Assembly: GCF_042854845.1 (NCBI RefSeq)
Contig: NZ_AP031498.1
Location: 186,001-250,000, forward strand
Source: Maricurvus nonylphenolicus
GTDB lineage: Bacteria; Pseudomonadota; Gammaproteobacteria; Pseudomonadales; Cellvibrionaceae
DNA length: 64,000 nucleotides
Direction of reading: 5' to 3'
Part shown: piece after piece, positions 62,153-64,000 of the stretch
Numbering within the stretch: position 1 is the stretch's first letter
How the letters are laid out: every line of letters begins with the position of its first letter
Notes under the pieces: model-generated
Told to the model about the DNA's origin: nothing
The model's input: only the letters and a program-made list of their open reading frames with translations
Database searches by the model: none
Made by a program: the position numbers and the translations under genes

Positions 62153-64000
62153 TCTCGGGTTTTACCAAGGCCGGTTGGCGTAAAAAACTAGTCGTCAGCG
62201 GTATAGTCATTGTTGTTCTGGCTTTCGTTGTCCTGCTTGAAACCTACGTGCGTATTGCCGATCCTGAAGGTTATTACCAAGAGGATCCTTTGCAGCCGGG
62301 GCAATCTTCATCTCATAAAACGCCCCAGGCAAATATCGATCTTCGTTACGCTTCGCAACAGCAGGCCCGAGTTGAAGCTCAGGCGGCAAGTGAACTGGCA
62401 GGTGATGATAAACAGATTCTTTTCGGCGACACCCATGTGCACACCACATGGTCGCTGGATGCGTTTATGTTTTCCCTGCCGGTGATGACTGGCAGCCGTG
62501 GCGCTTACCCGCCTTCGGCGGCTTGTGATTATGCGCGCTATATTGCGCAATTGGATTTTTTCTTTTTGGCGGATCACGCTGAAAGCTACACACCTGAGCG
62601 CTGGCAGCAGGCGCAAGAAGCCATACGCCATTGCAATGCGATCGCAGGAAGCCCTGACAATCCTGATCTGGTAGCTTTTATGGGATTTGAATGGTCGCAG
62701 ATGGGTAATACACCTGAGGAGCACTACGGCCATCACAATGTGCTGTTTAAAGATATCGAGTCGCATCAATTACCTGCGAGACCTATTGCTGCATCTGGGC
62801 TGGCTACCAGTGGCTTGCGTTCGGCTGGAGCGGCGCAGGCGATGGCAAAGGGGTTGCAGTGCTTGGATTCCGGTAATAAACCCTATTACCAATCGATGCT
62901 GACCTTCTTTGAACAATTAAAACAAACGCCGGACTGCCTGCAAGGCGTGCCGAGTCCTGAGCTACCGACAAGTTGTTATGAAACGGCCGCAACACCAAAA
63001 CAGCTTTATCAAAAACTGGATGAGTGGGGTTTTGACACTCTGGTTGTCCCTCACGGCAGTAGCTGGGGAATTTATACCCCGCCGGGGGCAAGCTGGGATC
63101 ATCAATTGGTGAGAGACCATGTTGATGCAAATAAAGGGCGGTTGATTGAAGTCTATTCCGGTCATGGCAACTCCGAAACGTATCGCAGCTTTGTAGCCCG
63201 CGCTTACGATGAGAGTGGCAATATCGTTTGTCCTGAGCCGCGTGCCGATTATTTACCACGTTGTTGGCAAGCCGGTGAAATTATCAGAAAGCGTTGCCTA
63301 AAAGACAATGAGACAGTCGAAGAGTGTGAACAGCGAGCGCTACAGGCAAGAGCGCACTTTCTTGAATTGAATAATGTTTCATCCTGGCTGAGCGTACCCG
63401 CCTCCACGGTTGATGAGTGGCTGGATGCTGGCCAGGCTCGTGATGTCTTCGCCCCGGCGTTTAACTATGTACCGAAGAAATCCGTTCAGTATGGTTTGGC
63501 GTTAACCAATTTTGATGATCCGCAAAATCCGTTGCGCTACACGTGGGGATTTATTGGCTCTTCGGATACACATTTTGCCCGCCCGGGTAACGGCTTTAAA
63601 CAGTCCCCTCGAATTGGTACCGGTGATGCCGGTATGCGCGGTGGTAAAACCCCGTTTTGGCACTGGATGATTTATGAGAGGGGCAAGGGGGCACCGGAGT
63701 CCCGCTCCCGTTCCATTCTCGATATAGACAGATATAGAGACGCCGGGGTTTCAGAGCAGGAACGCAAAATGTCTTTCCTGACCGCAGGCGGTGTTGTTGC
63801 CGTGCATGCAAATGGACGCGATAGGGAAGCGATATGGAATGCCATGCAACGTAAAGAAGTTTACGGTACCAGCGGCCATCGTATTTTGTTGTGGTTTGAT
63901 TTGGTCAATGCGGCTGAAAACCAGAAAGCCCTGCCCATGGGCAGCGAGCTGGCATTACCGCACAACCCAACATTTAAAGTAACTGCCATTGGCTCGTTTA
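62149..64000 (+). CDS. DUF3604 protein, PHP-like (3' end outside window)
   Basis: At least 617 residues are present; the frame is open to the end of the window. An N-terminal membrane segment (VVSGIVIVVLAFVVLLE, about 15-31) is followed by the DUF3604 metal-binding motif GDTHVHTTWSLDAF (93-106) and FLADHAESYTPE, both recalling the PHP metal-dependent hydrolase fold. WGFIGSSDTHFARPG is a later conserved block. A GGAGG ribosome site precedes the ATG, which overlaps the foldase stop. Such proteins are often secreted or anchored and are of unresolved function. Confidence 0.9.
   Translation, partial: MISGFTKAGWRKKLVVSGIVIVVLAFVVLLETYVRIADPEGYYQEDPLQPGQSSSHKTPQANIDLRYASQQQARVEAQAASELAGDDKQILFGDTHVHTTWSLDAFMFSLPVMTGSRGAYPPSAACDYARYIAQLDFFFLADHAESYTPERWQQAQEAIRHCNAIAGSPDNPDLVAFMGFEWSQMGNTPEEHYGHHNVLFKDIESHQLPARPIAASGLATSGLRSAGAAQAMAKGLQCLDSGNKPYYQSMLTFFEQLKQTPDCLQGVPSPELPTSCYETAATPKQLYQKLDEWGFDTLVVPHGSSWGIYTPPGASWDHQLVRDHVDANKGRLIEVYSGHGNSETYRSFVARAYDESGNIVCPEPRADYLPRCWQAGEIIRKRCLKDNETVEECEQRALQARAHFLELNNVSSWLSVPASTVDEWLDAGQARDVFAPAFNYVPKKSVQYGLALTNFDDPQNPLRYTWGFIGSSDTHFARPGNGFKQSPRIGTGDAGMRGGKTPFWHWMIYERGKGAPESRSRSILDIDRYRDAGVSEQERKMSFLTAGGVVAVHANGRDREAIWNAMQRKEVYGTSGHRILLWFDLVNAAENQKALPMGSELALPHNPTFKVTAIGSF

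Noticed and set aside
1..64000. CRISPR array, rRNA or tRNA genes, intact insertion sequence or prophage
   Set aside because: I saw no regularly spaced direct repeats, no tRNA-like cloverleaf, no rRNA sequence, and no transposase or phage structural gene.

Overview
The window looks like chromosome of a marine-type gammaproteobacterium. It encodes lipid A/LPS core genes (msbA, hldE, waaA), the dTDP-rhamnose operon rfbBACD, TolC with an RND pump, a large TonB-dependent receptor, arylsulfatases, and the nudF-yqiB-cpdA-yqiA-parE block known from enterobacteria, together with a near-consensus gammaproteobacterial LexA box. A Cellvibrionales-like lineage is my guess, not a demonstrated placement. 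Both ends of the window cut through genes.

Layout. (1) 1-15,000: cell-surface glycan synthesis. Three glycosyltransferases (the first truncated by the window edge), a GT9 glycosyltransferase, a CatB-type acetyltransferase, the rfbBACD operon on the minus strand, then msbA, hldE, an aldo/keto reductase with an FAD oxidoreductase, and waaA. (2) 15,000-23,400: envelope transport. tolC is divergent from a lipoprotein-MFP-RND-lipoprotein run, followed by a periplasmic HtrA-like protease. (3) 23,400-30,060: two tandem AraC-type regulators, a TonB receptor, a low-complexity orphan protein and a LysR regulator. (4) 30,250-43,260: one co-directional run of two paralogous arylsulfatases, a MoxR/Bat-type operon (MoxR, patatin, DUF58, DUF4381, two VWA proteins, TPR, BatD) and an octaheme cytochrome with TPRs. 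(5) 43,260-49,770: three small envelope genes and the conserved nudF-parE block.

(6) 50,044-about 53,110 is the most unusual part. It is a short run of promoter-poor, same-strand orphan genes, each ending in a dyad with the anatomy of an integron attC site. The R'' box of each putative cassette is the exact complement of that same cassette's own first bases, which is what excision and circularisation require. No integrase is in the window, so this is a cassette cluster lacking an integrase (CALIN-like), sitting just behind the parE terminator. The three cassettes encode a membrane-anchored lipoyl-like barrel protein, a 646-residue nucleoside-phosphorylase/NUDIX-like fusion, and a small membrane protein. 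The third attC is truncated. Two further AT-rich orphans, a membrane-anchored protein and a NUDIX hydrolase, follow in what may be a decayed extension of the array. The phosphorylase-NUDIX fusion is the best candidate for an undescribed system, because related nucleosidase domains act as ATP-destroying effectors in anti-phage defence.

(7) 54,400-64,000: mixed genes. These are a DM13 protein, two alpha/beta hydrolases, AraC regulators, a LexA-box-controlled UmuD-like protein whose catalytic Lys is replaced by Arg, a DUF985 cupin, a solute-binding-like protein, a PpiC/SurA-like foldase and a DUF3604 protein cut by the window end. I saw no rRNA, tRNA, CRISPR array or intact insertion sequence.
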